From: Amaranthus tricolor
Taxonomy: Eukaryota > Streptophyta > Magnoliopsida > Caryophyllales > Amaranthaceae
Direction of reading: 5' to 3'
NCBI RefSeq assembly: GCF_026212465.1
Contig: NC_080059.1
Coordinates: 18,051,450 to 18,115,449 of the forward strand
DNA length: 64,000 bases
Shown: one piece after another, positions 33,633-43,531 of the stretch
Position numbering within the stretch: the stretch's first letter is position 1
How the letters are laid out: each line of letters opens with the position of its first letter
Program-made: the position numbers and the translations under genes
The notes under the pieces: generated by a model
What the model saw: only the letters and a program-made list of their open reading frames with translations
What the model was told of the DNA's origin: nothing
The model's database searches: none

Positions 33633-34645
33633 CTATAAGTTCTTTAAATCTCTTATTTTTATCCTTATCTTCTTTTCTACCTCCTCGTTCCCCCACCACG
33701 ACTCTTTGAACACTTTTGGTTTACCCGACGACACCCCCAAAGTCTCTTTTGCCACTTTTCTAATGGTTTTAGCCATGTTCGCCCACATTTTATTCGCATC
33801 CTCTAACTGACTTGGGAAGCCTAATAAACTTAGCTTTCTTGACAGGGTTGTGACCATATCCCCTTTGAGTCTCCCCCATATGATCTTTCCCCTGCACTCG
33901 CTCTTCTTTTCTACGATTTTCTTCCTCATCCTGAAAACCAAAACTAAAAGCCTGTGTTGGGTGGGCATCTCTGTACCCAACACCACCTTAGAATCCAAGT
34001 ATGAGGCCCCATCTCCCTTGCGCAATAAGAAATAGTCAACTTGGGTTGCATGCCTGCCGCTCTTATATGTGGTCAAATGCTCATCTTTCTTCCTAAAGAT
34101 CGAGTTTGCTATAACCAAATCTTTTGCTAGCGCAAAATCCAGCAAATTCTCCCCACTCTCATTCCTTGTCCCCAAACCAAACCCTCCATGTACCAAGTAA
34201 TAGTTGTCTGCATCTCTGCCTATATGTCCGTTAAAGTCTGCTCCTAAGAAAACTTTCTCATCCTCCGGGATAGTTCTCATGAGGTGTCCTAGGCTATCCC
34301 AAAACTCGCACTTCACCTGCTCATCGAGACCAACTTGGGGCCCGTACGCACTGACAATTGATATGATCTCTTCCTCTACTACTATCCTAACTAGCATAAT
34401 CCTGTCAGTACACCTCCTTACTTTAACCAATTGCTTTAGGATATCATTAGACACTAGGATGCCAACCCCGTTACATCTGCCGTCTAGACCTGCATACCAC
34501 AACTTATATCCTTTTATGCCTTTTTTTCTTTTTGCCCCTTCCACCTAGTCTCTTGTACACATGCTACATGAATTCAGTATTTAGAAAGCTCATTGGTCAA
34601 CTCCAACGACTTGGCTTTTAGGGTACCTATGTTCCAAGCTCATTG
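33633..34645 (-). pseudogene. RTE LINE endonuclease domain
   Basis: APE-like endonuclease that would nick target DNA to prime reverse transcription. From 34645 I read WNIGTLKAKSLELTNEL, a stop, then VACVQETRW. A one-base shift near 34540 moves to a 303-codon frame containing GYKLWYAG, SIVSAYGPQVGL, VFLGADFNGHIGRDADNY, TYKSGRHATQVDYFLLRKG and WWGNEEVEKKI. The catalytic blocks G(A)DFNGHIG and (S)G-H--QVDYFL are present. The frame opens with GTG at 34544, which is not a genuine start. Translation stops at 33633 before the RT, so the polyprotein is interrupted. Confidence 0.88.
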
Positions 34646-34999
34646 AAACTTTCAAGAAAATCAATGAACAACATTTTGGTAAAAAAAATCGATCATTAAT
34701 ATCTCTTATTGTGTATAATAAAAAATTCTGTAAAGTTAATATGAATAATGCTTGAATTAAGAAAAATCAAATAAGATTTCACTTGACTATGTTTTAACTT
34801 ATAGATTAACAATAAAATACAAATTAAGAATAAGATATGAATAGTGTCTAAAAAGCAAATGGGACACCTGTGGTGAATAGGAAGGATTATTAATTAATTA
34901 ACGTATTATTCGGTGATGATTGGGCTGCTTTGATGGATTGACACGATAACTGTGATGAATTGCTATAATTATTATGTAAAAATATTATAATAATAAACC

Positions 35000-35000
<1 letters not shown>

Positions 35001-35096
<96 letters not shown>
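35001..35096. repeat. (ATT)n microsatellite
   Basis: About 32 ATT units, adjoining the 3' end of the minus-strand LINE-like copy to the right; read on that strand it is an (AAT)n tail. Confidence 0.95.
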
Positions 35097-35705
35097 TTTT
35101 ATAATAATAAATTTCATATTATTGAAAGAGACATTACAGGAAGTCGGTCGGGAGTCGGGTAATAAGCTGAACACCCACACCCTTTTGAATACAAAAAGCT
35201 AGTCTGTGGAAGATGTATGCCTTACATTTTCTGCTACTTGAGTTACTCAAAGAAAAAAAAAGCAATCCTTGATAACAGGTCAAGTGCGTCATCACCTAGC
35301 TCTCCAAACGTAGAGAAAGCAAATGGGATGAATTTGTAGCCATTCTCCTCGCACTTTGACGTGTATTTCTTCCTCTTTCTTTCTGCGGCATTAGCTAAAG
35401 AAGCATTATGAGTCCATGAGGAGAACCCTATGCCGGCAAAAGGTGAGTATCCAGTTACATCTACATAAGCATCTTTAACATGAAGCCAATTAAACAGGTT
35501 GAGATCCGCTGGCCTAAGATCTTTTTCCGCCTTTGACAAAAACCCCAAAGGTGCCTCCTTGCGAACTAAAACCCCAGCTTTACAACAGATATTCACGAGC
35601 GTATCCTAAACCAAATTATGCCTAAACTTCACACTGACCTCACTAGAGCAATGAACTGCATGATCCCTCCCATCTATCCATCCTAGTGGTGTTGCAGCTT
35701 GGACA
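35097..35705 (-). pseudogene. LINE-like C-terminal domain resembling a restriction-like endonuclease, copy A
   Basis: Minus-strand protein: GRDHAVHC, VKFRHNLV, a stop, DTLVNICCKAGVLVRKEAP, then LRPADLNLFNWL, DAYVDVTGYSPFAG, NAAERKRKKYTSKCEENGYK and FIPFAFSTFGELGDDALDLL. I recall this arrangement at the C-terminus of plant reverse-transcriptase-like proteins. The R-P-x-D, D-V-T and downstream K residues after an H...C motif resemble the restriction-like endonuclease (PD-(D/E)XK) of R2/NeSL-type LINEs; that is inference. The upstream RT and the CxxC half of the zinc motif are missing. The stop near 35605 and truncation at about 35700 make it a remnant. About 150 bp of 3' sequence runs into the (AAT)n tail at 35001. 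Confidence 0.65.
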
Positions 35706-35814
35706 TAATTAGTGTATGTGCCTAATACATATGCTCGAGGTTAAAATTGCATCATAAAGCCCCAAAAAACCACATAATTTAAGGTATTTTTTACTAACAC
35801 GTAGTAATCATTAT

Positions 35815-35958
35815 TTAAGGTATTTTCTTTGAGCAACTCAAGTAGCACAAAGTCTAAGCCCTACGTGTTTCATATACTAGCTTTTTGTATTTGAAAGGAT
35901 ATGGATGCTCAACTTGTTGCTCGGCTCCGTACCAACTTCTTGGAAAGATTCTCCTTAT
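35815..35958 (+). mobile_element. Inverted second 3' end of the same LINE-like family
   Basis: GAGCAACTCAAGTAGCA, ACTAGCTTTTTGTATTTGAA and GGATGCTCAACTTG match, in opposite orientation, the 3' sequence of copy A at 35097-35260. It leads directly into an (AAT)n tract at 35959, so this is a very short plus-strand copy with its own tail. Confidence 0.7.
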
Positions 35959-35959
35959 G

Positions 35960-36043
<84 letters not shown>
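35959..36043. repeat. (AAT)n microsatellite
   Basis: About 28 AAT units, forming the tail of the plus-strand fragment ending at 35958. Confidence 0.95.
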
Positions 36044-36047
36044 GATA

Positions 36048-36290
36048 AATCATCCAGAACAAGATTCAGAGCTTGCATAGAGGGGATATCAGCTATAAGA
36101 AAAACCAGAAGATCATCAGCAAATAAAATTTCCATGACCTTTGAGCATTTACACTTAGGATGGAACTTAATAATATCCCTTTTCTTCTTCTTCTTCTTCT
36201 TCTTCAAACATCTACTAAAATACTCCATAGAGAGAGAAAAAAGAAAATGAGACATGGGGTCCCCTTGCCTTAATAATATCCTTAGACAAA
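36048..36290 (-). pseudogene. L1 LINE reverse transcriptase segment, inverted
   Basis: Minus-strand reading LLRQGDPMSHFLFSLSMEYF, then a CTT-repeat-expanded lysine run, KFHPKCKCSKVMEILFADDL and LNLVLDDLS. These are the L1 RT motifs around QGDP and FADD. The segment is the part that should lie immediately upstream of the plus-strand L1 sequence starting at 36300, but it is reversed. The (CTT)n expansion at 36185-36205 replaces several residues. Confidence 0.85.
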
Positions 36291-36297
36291 TTCGGTG

Positions 36298-37631
36298 GAT
36301 GATTTTTCTATGGTTTCTGGTCTTTCTAATAACAAAGGAAAGAGTGCTCTTTATGTTGCTGGTGTGGATGAAGCTATGAGTCTTAGACTTGTTCAAGCTA
36401 CTCAGGTTTCTATAGGTGATCTTTCTTGATATCTTGGGGTCCTATTATCTTTAAAGAGGCTTGGTATTCAGGATTGCCTAGAGTTGGTGGAGAAAATTAC
36501 AAACAGAATTACCCATTGGGTTGCTAGGAATCTTTCTTTGGCAGGTAGAATTCAGCTTGTCAGAAGTGTTATTCAGAGTATGCATTCTTATTGGGCTCAA
36601 ATCTTTATATTGCCGGCAAATATTGTTCAGATGATTGAATCTGTGTGTAACAAGTTTATTTGGAGTGGTGGTAGAGATTCTAAAGCTAAGCCACATATAG
36701 CTTGGAATCAAGTTTGCTTGCCTAAGTCTTGTGGAGCCTTAATTTGAGTCGTCTGGATCTTTGGAATAAGGCTGCAATATTAAAGAATCTTTGGTCCTTT
36801 GCTCACAAAAAGGATAGGCTTTGTATTCAGTGGATTAATGAATAGTATCTCAAACACTCAGATTTTTTTCAGTTATGTTGCTAGCACAGCCTCTTGGATG
36901 CTTGCAAAAATTTTTGATAGCAAGCATTTGGTGATGAATTTACAAGATTTGAATGATTGTGAGCCTCATGGTCATTTTAGTATGAAGCTCGCTTACAAGA
37001 AGCTCTTAGGGCAATATCCTAAAAGTTCCTTGGAGGGTTGTTTGGTGTAATGATAAGGCTACTCCTCGGAGTGTGGTGTTCATGTGGCAAGCTATTCTTA
37101 ATAGACTCCCTACTATTGATAGATTGCAAATGTGGGGAATGACTTGGGATCCTATGTGTAGACATTGTAATGATGCTCCTGAGACTAGATATCATTTGTT
37201 TGGGGATTGTGTGTTTATTCGGAGGGTAAAAGCCTTTGTTTATAGTGATTTTCATTGGCCGACTTCCTTTGCACAAGATGTTCATCTTATGAGTCAGTTG
37301 AGCAAGAAAAAACGTAATAGCAAAGCTCTTGTCATTACCATGTCCTGGGCAGAGATCATTTATCATGTATGTTTTCAAAGGAATGTCAAAATCTTTAGGC
37401 GAAAGAGCATAGATGAGAAGCAGATTGGGCAGATGGTCATCTTTAATGTTGCAGTCAGGTTCTCTGATAAACAGAAACAAATCCTTCTTGTGTAATTGTT
37501 GTTTGTTGTTTCATTGTGTTTTGTGCTGATTGATGTTGTTGTTGTGTTTGACTTTCCCTTGTGTGGGTTTTGTTACTCCTCCTATCAGTGTTTGGGGGTG
37601 TGTGCTTTTGGTAATAAAATCTCTAATTGTC
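36298..37631 (+). pseudogene. L1 LINE 3' half: RT C-terminus and zinc-binding domain
   Basis: Starts VDDFSMVSGLSNNKGKSALY, then a stop before YLGVLLSLKRL, EKITNRITHWVARNLSLAGR, IQLVRSVIQSMHSYWAQIFI and SVCNKFIWSGG. Frames then shift through 36750-37050. A clean frame at 37073-37495 holds the zf-RVT domain: FMWQAILNRLPTIDRLQMWG, CRHCNDAPETRYHLFGDC and SWAEIIYHVCFQRN. The protein would help reverse-transcribe the LINE RNA. About 130 bp of 3' untranslated sequence ends in an (AAT)n tail. Stops and shifts make it inactive. Confidence 0.9.
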
Positions 37632-37692
<61 letters not shown>

Positions 37693-37705
37693 GTAATAAT
37701 AATAG

Positions 37706-37754
<49 letters not shown>
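37632..37754. repeat. (AAT)n microsatellite, interrupted
   Basis: About 40 AAT units with a few AGT/ACT variants, at the 3' end of the L1 copy. Confidence 0.95.
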
Positions 37755-37755
<1 letters not shown>

Positions 37756-37937
37756 GGGGGATCATGCTATTCATTGCTCACCATCCCCCTGTTCCTAGAA
37801 GGAAGTTTATGCTTGAGCTGCAACTTTCGCAGGATGGATAAATAGGGGGATCATGTTGTGCATTGCTCCAGTGAGATAGGCGTGAAGATTCGCCACAACT
37901 TGGTTCGGCACATGCTCGTGGATATTTGCAGCAAAGC
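37755..37937 (+). pseudogene. Endonuclease-like LINE family, copy B, 5' piece
   Basis: Plus-strand GDHVVHCSSEIGVKIRHNLV and RHMLVDICSKA correspond to GRDHAVHC...VKFRHNLV...LVNICCKA of copy A. Nucleotides AGCTGCAAC-AGGATGGATA-AT upstream also match. A short duplicate of GGGGGATCATG near 37755 precedes it. The RPxD core is missing; sequence breaks at about 37940 where an LTR begins. Confidence 0.7.
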
Positions 37938-37939
37938 TG

Positions 37940-40900
37940 ACATGACATAAAACATTCTCAATTTAATTCCTCTCCTCTTTTCCTTTTCTTTTAAATTGAT
38001 AAAAAAAACAACAAAAACAAACATCCAAAAACCCTCATCTCTTTCTCTTTCACGTGTATGAACCCAAAGAGAAGCAAGCATTCACCAGCTTCTTCCTTCA
38101 AGCCTTCGAATAAGTGTTCATGCCGCTCACCGTCTCTCCAAATTCGAACCAGAGAACAAAAAGGAAAATCAATAGAAGAAATCACTTCCTACTTATATTT
38201 GAAATTAGGGCAACAAAATTTTAGTCATCTTCTACCTCAAGTTCTCACAAGATCCATTGCAAGCTCTCCTCTCATGCCGCCGTTTTCGGATAAACTTAGA
38301 CACTCCATGAATGTTCTTTTCTCCCTAATTGATAATTGGTGTAAACAAAATTAAGGTTTGAATCTCTCAATCTCTATGTGTTATTTTACTCTATTATTCT
38401 CTCATTCTTTGATGTTCCTCTCAAGAACCAAACCCTAGCCATCTTTGATTGTTTTTTTAAGTAATATTATCATACTATAGGATTTTCCTTCATTGTAGGA
38501 GAAATCAGCAAAACAGCAGCCAGATTCTCCCTTTCCCAAGCCCCTGTTCTGCCGAAATGGGGGAAAACAAGTGATTTTGGTCTTGTGCGTTTAAGCATCG
38601 AAATCCAAGTCAAACATCAATTTTTGAAATCTGTTTTGTGGTATTTTTTTTGATGCTGTCAAAAAGAAGGTGAATCCTTCTTGATTCCCTTTTCTTTTCC
38701 TTAATATTTATGTTCTCATTCATATTAGGTTAAGTTTCTTTGACATATATCCACTTTTATAATCTTTTATTTATGTGTTAAACCCTAAATGTTGTTGAAT
38801 CTTCGAATTTATATGAGTTAATTAGATGAGTTCTTAATTGGAAAACTTTTGGAAAATGTGTTACTAGTAAGTTATGTGATGATGAGAATTTTAGTATGGA
38901 TTATAATTTTAGTAGGAGATTACTTTAAGGACTTGGTTTTGATTAAATAGTGTTCTTTGATATGTTGTTTAATTAGAAGATAAGGATCTTGTAGTACATA
39001 CTAGAATAGTGAAAATGAAGACTGAAGACTCAACTCTCTTAAATGATGATAATTCATAACACATATTAATTAAACAAATAAATTAAGTAATTATATTTAG
39101 TTGTTTAAGTCGGTCTAAAATCATATTGAATATAAAGTGAATAAATTAAGTTTAAGTGGCTTTAAGATAATTATGTTTATAATAAGGTTATTTTCGTAAT
39201 TATATTTTAAATAATTTACTAGGTCAATGTTTATTTAAATTAACTTTGAAATATTTTAATAGGTCAAAATATATTGAAATTAAGTTTGAATTAAAAATAA
39301 AGTATGTTTGAATATTTGAATGTATTATTATATGTTTTATTTTAAACGTTTAGATATATTATGTATTAAATTTGAATTTGAATTTAAAATGTGTGTTTAA
39401 GATATTTAGATGATTAATTGTTAAAGTACAAGCTACACACGTTTTGTTATTAATTGTACACGGTTAATATTTGAATTTAAATAAGTTGTTAAGTTAATTA
39501 AAGAGTTTCCTATAAATAAGATGACAATTTAAATTGATACTGAAAATAGGAAATGAAAACTTAAATTAATGCAAAGAATAAATTTTGAATAATTATTTAC
39601 CTGTTGAGTTATCTGTTTTTTCTGAGTTTTCAATATCTTGTATGAGTTCTAACATGGCAGCACAACATTGGTTGATAATAACAACTTACAACACACAATG
39701 ACAAAATTATATGAGCTGTCAGTGCAACGTCAGTTTAAGTTAAAGCTCAAGATCATGAAGACTGGCACAAATTATCCAGATCAACGAAATTGACGAATGA
39801 AGCTTTCTTGCTCTTCAAAGATATGTTGAGGCGTGACATATATAAATACAAAGCTTCGTTCATGAATTAAGATTGCACCACTTCTTACAATTTTCTCTCT
39901 TTTTAAAATAAGAACTAGTATTCTCTAAGTATTCAAAAGAGTTGTAATTCTTAGTTCATCTAGCTCTTACAATTTGTAACAGGATTAAGTGTTAAAAGAG
40001 CTAGATTATTCATAGATTAATACGCCTAACTTAGAATACTTCTTAAAGTATTCAACTTTGTAATCTCTATTGTGAGATTGAGATTTGCTTTTATTAAAGG
40101 GACTTGTAAGACGTTTCTTCAAGGGGAAGAACGTGGTGAGAGAAGATAGAGAGATCTTCTAGTTTGTCTTAAAGTTTATTAATAAACGGCGTTGAAATCC
40201 TACGGGTTGAAAGAGAACCCATAGGCGGGGAGTAGGTTGTTTAGAAACGAACCTCGTTAACATATTGTGTGTTATTCTTTAAGTTTATTTCCGCACATAC
40301 CTTATAGTTTTATTATTCGACCTAAAACTGTTCCAGAAAACAGTTTTTAAAAGTCACCCAATCTCTTGAGATAACCTTTCAGACAAAAGTTTTAAACGGG
40401 TATACTCTCTATTCACCCCCCTTCTATAGAGTATTCGATCTCCTATCAACTTTCAAAGACTTTAGGATATATTGTTGAAAATCATGGTAAGGGTAAAATG
40501 TTGGATGATTGGATGTTCTTGAAAGAATCTAGAGTTCGTGTGGAAATTATTAGTTGATTGGATAAATTAGCAGTGTTTTTCTGATTGGATAGTTTGTTAT
40601 TCTTGTTTTGGTTTCTTGGATTCTTTTAAATATTCTTGGTCGAGTTTAGATGAACATAGAAGTGTTTGAATTGGAAATACAAAGGGAGTTGTGGAGACGT
40701 ATGATCTTTACTAGAATATAAATAAGTCTAGAGAATGATTATAATATCTTGATGATATATTGGGGGTTGTAGTTAGAAACTTGCGCAATCTTTGAAAATT
40801 AGAAATATTAAAATAGAAGCTTGAACTAAGGTACAGTCATAGGAGGAGATGCAATGAGTATATAAACCTAGTTTGTAGTATCGAATGCTTTGTAGTGATG

Positions 40901-41693
40901 TTATGTTTGCTATGCTCCAGGAGGTGGCGTCATCGAGGAACCTTTCTAGTAGTAGCATTCCCTTAAAGGGTCTGGCCAGACTACAATTTTGAAAATTGTT
41001 TTATTAAAGCTGTGAATTTTATAATGTTGAGAAAAATTTGTTATGAATGATTATGCTGATATTGATATGGTCAATGGATCGGGCTCACGAGCTGGTCGTT
41101 GACGGAGTAGAGGGAAAATCTCCCTTACTCCCTATTTTGAGGTGAATTGTCATGCAAATATTGACTAGCCTCACCTGAGAGTGACATAGCCTTAGAGCTA
41201 TGGATGTTCTTCTCAACTAGACTCCGTTTGTGCACATAGATCTAGAAAACTGATATTGCTTTTGAACCTTTGTTTGGAAATTACTGTGTTTTTTTGTTTT
41301 GGATTGTTACTTCTCATTCAGTTTAATCTGACCCTCTATTGTTTCCAAATTTTAGTTTGTTTATAGATTGGAACCGGTCGGGAACAATGGGTTAGCGGTG
41401 TTGATTAGAGTTCCAAGGATGTTATACTGAGCTGAGCACATGGGAATTTATAGTTTTGTATTAGATTTTTGGATAAATGTATATTAGACTTGGTTGTGTT
41501 GGTTATATTGGACTTAAAGTTAATTGTATGTTTACCTTGTGTTTTAGTTAGATGTTTGGTTTGAGAATTAGCTAAGTTAGTTACGTTAAAGAGCTGGTGA
41601 CCCATTTGCTCAAGTTTTGAAAGTGTGATTTGAGTTTCTTGGGATATGAACCCCGTGGTGTTCATGTTTACTCAGTCAAAGGCGGGTTGTTAC
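37940..41693 (+). mobile_element. Gypsy-type solo LTR, split by a SIRE-like LTR
   Basis: Both flanks belong to copy B of the endonuclease-like LINE family, so everything between is an insertion. The right end CAGTCAAAGGCGGGTTGTTACA matches the style of plant chromovirus LTR ends. The left portion has a CT-rich leader with CACGTG at 38051 and AACCCTAGCC, as in an LTR transcription-start region. No gag-pol is present. Left boundary uncertain by about 10 bp; target duplication not resolved. Length without the nested LTR is about 2.3 kb. Confidence 0.6.
39023..40455 (+). mobile_element. SIRE-like copia solo LTR with target duplication
   Basis: 1433 bp beginning TGAAGACTCAACTCTC and ending CTCCTATCAACTTTCA, flanked on both sides by AAGAC (39018-39022 and 40456-40460). 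It contains the CTATTCACCCCCCTTCTATA region typical of SIRE/Maximus LTR ends and is homologous to the LTR at 2933. The exact 5-bp duplication shows it inserted as an LTR element and lost its interior by LTR-LTR recombination. Confidence 0.88.
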
Positions 41694-41697
41694 AGCG

Positions 41698-41841
41698 CTC
41701 GACATGTTATGTAGAATTGCATCATTTTATTTAAGTAACTCTAGTAGCAATAAGACTAGGGCATTTATTTACCAGAGACTAGCTTTATTTTTGTATTCAA
41801 AAAGGTGTAGGTAAGCCTCTTTCTATGGAATGGAATACCTT
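41698..41841 (+). mobile_element. Endonuclease-like LINE family, copy B, 3' piece
   Basis: AGTAACTCTAGTAGCA, GAGACTAGCTTTATTTTTG and TATTCAAAAAGGTGTAGG match the 3' untranslated sequence of copy A, and an (AAT)n tail follows at once. It is the other side of the insertion that begins near 37940. Confidence 0.68.
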
Positions 41842-41873
41842 ATAATAATAATAATAATAACAATAATAATATC

Positions 41874-41923
<50 letters not shown>
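41842..41923. repeat. (AAT)n microsatellite
   Basis: Tail of LINE-like copy B, about 27 units with two CAA/ATC variants; it is interrupted at 41924 by a transposon and resumes at 43430. Confidence 0.95.
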
Positions 41924-43421
41924 GGAAAATTTACAAAAAAATACCTAATCTATAGCACATTTTGTAAAAAACTATCTAATCTAATTTATTTTTTTTTTAC
42001 AAAAAAGTACCTTAAATAACATAAACGTTTGAAAAGATTTCCAGTTGATGGAATCAATTAGTAGACTATTAAGTGGGTCTTTTACTTTACATGTGAATTG
42101 CACGTAACTTCATTTTAAAGCTCTGAAGTGTTTTATTTCCTTTATTTTTTCTTTCCCTCCACTCGCATTTGATGATATCTCTCACTATTCATGGAAGACA
42201 CCCATCAACACTCAATGAAAAATTCAATGATGCATTAATTATCTAATTCAATGAACTGGTAATTCTTTAATTGATATTTATTTTATTAATCTACTCCCCA
42301 ATAAGAAAGGAGCCAAAAGTGTAGCCCCAAGGGTGATTTCAAATCAAGCATCTTCAAGTTCTCAAAATCAAAGTAGAAAAAATATAGTTGTAATCTATGT
42401 AATAAAGAATTTGTGTTTTAAGTTGTAGATATTTTGTGGAAGTACTAGGTTTGTCTATGTTAAGTTATGGAGTAGTTCTTTTGTGAGCAATGTGATTAAT
42501 TTCTCATGATAATGTGCACTAGTCAGATTTCCAACAATTATTGATATTAAATAATTAGCAACAAAATCAACCTCTTTATTCATCATTATTATGTTTATAA
42601 AAGCTTTCAAACATCATTACATTCCAGAACACTAATACATAACACTAATTCTTATAAAATAGTTTGAAGGTCGCATAACCTTCATTAGTATAATCAACAC
42701 CAACAAAAAACAAAATAAAAACCCTAATAAAAAGCTTGATATCTCTTTTCCAAGCTTTCTCTCGTTCATCAATTTCTTCATATTCCTTTTAAGTTCTAAA
42801 ATCGCTTGTTCCTTCTCATGTTCCAAGCAACAAATCTTTGAAGTTAATATCTTAATTTTTGTTGATAAATGTCGCTACTCCTCAACAAGTGTGTTCGTCA
42901 CTTGTCTTTGCCAATCAACCATTTCAGGTTCATCAATCCATTTGAACTTGTTGCATCCCCTCCAATTGGTGTCAGGATCGAAAAATTTGCAAGTGTTGAA
43001 CTGTCTTCCAGGATTTTCCTTAGTCCACGAAATTCTCTGTGCAAAAGGAAATCCACAAGCACATCTGTCGACCTTTGATTTTTTGGTGGGAGAAGAAGCC
43101 ATAATTTACTTTGGGGAATAATTAGGGTTCTTAGGGATTGAAAGAGAAAGGGGGAAGAATTAAGGTTCTTATAAATTTAAGGGGAAAGAGGAAAGAATTG
43201 GGGAAAATCTTGTTTTAAAACAGCAGATAACAATTCTTTAAGTAAATCACATGAGCCACGTGCTGGTCTAAAAGAAATTTTAACGGTCAACTAACTAATT
43301 CCGTCAACTGGTAGTCTTTTCAAACGTTTATATCATTTAAGGTATTTTTCGCAAATAAATGAGAATAGGTATTTTTTTTACAAAAGGTGCTATAAATTAA
43401 GTAATTTTTTGTAATTTTTCC
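41924..43421. mobile_element. MULE-like DNA transposon with GRF zinc-finger cargo
   Basis: 1498 bp with terminal inverted repeats of about 190 bp: GGAAAATTTACAAAAAAATA at the left; the right end read inverted is GGAAAAATTACAAAAAATTA. TATAGCACCTTTTG-like and ATAAACGTTTGAAAAGA blocks are shared by both arms. The element lies inside an (AAT)n tract, so the target duplication (possibly TAATAA) is ambiguous. Long TIRs and non-transposase cargo suggest a Mutator-like family. A relative lies at 53035-54861. Confidence 0.8.
42632..43102 (-). pseudogene. GRF zinc-finger, coiled-coil, membrane-anchored protein (one nonsense codon)
   Basis: Starts MASSPTKKSKVDRCACG. A GRF-type zinc finger occupies about residues 14-52: CACGFP...ISWTKENPGRQFNTC...WRGCNKFKWIDEPEM. 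A TAG at codon 76 interrupts, and the same frame continues HLSTKIKILTSKI, a coiled coil around EKEQAILELKRNMKKL, and a hydrophobic helix SFLLGFLFCFLLVLIILMKV, ending at 42632. Without the TAG it would be 157 codons. The layout resembles plant proteins annotated At4g04775-like. GRF fingers bind single-stranded nucleic acid in other families; here the role is unknown. The gene lies wholly inside the transposon at 41924-43421. Confidence 0.78.
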
Positions 43422-43427
43422 TAATAA

Positions 43428-43429
<2 letters not shown>

Positions 43430-43474
<45 letters not shown>
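43430..43474. repeat. (AAT)n microsatellite
   Basis: Continuation of the tract interrupted by the MULE-like element. The L1 LINE 5' end begins directly after it. Confidence 0.95.
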
Positions 43475-43476
<2 letters not shown>

Positions 43477-43531
43477 CCATTAGACTCTCTCTGTCTTTAT
43501 TCTTTCTCTAAAAACCCTCAGTTTATGGTGA

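Larger units (their letters stand above)
31640..34648 (-). mobile_element. RTE-type LINE, 5'-truncated
   Basis: Minus-strand non-LTR retrotransposon with an AP-type endonuclease, a reverse transcriptase and a C-terminal region, then about 380 bp of 3' untranslated sequence including GGTCTGGGGAGGGAAGG (complement). It begins at AWNIGTLKAKSLELTNEL, where complete RTE proteins have more N-terminal sequence. It lies within a Stowaway MITE. Target duplication was not resolved. Confidence 0.88.
31537..34887. mobile_element. Stowaway-like MITE split by an RTE LINE
   Basis: The left part begins CTCCCTCTTATTCATC and contains AGTATCCCATTTGC. The right part contains the complement GCAAATGGGACACC and GGTGAATAGGAAGGAT. 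TA flanks both ends (31535-31536, 34888-34889). About 90 bp of left and 230 bp of right MITE sequence enclose the LINE. Confidence 0.72.

Noticed and set aside
32104..34548. Plus-strand open frames across the RTE LINE
   Set aside because: They are antisense shadows of the endonuclease and RT frames.
37511..37845. Open frames rich in Asn, Ile or Leu
   Set aside because: They arise from the (AAT)n tract; only the sequence after 37755 has family similarity.
42632..42826. Separate small membrane protein gene
   Set aside because: It is in frame with the GRF zinc-finger frame, separated by one TAG, so it is the C-terminal part of that gene.
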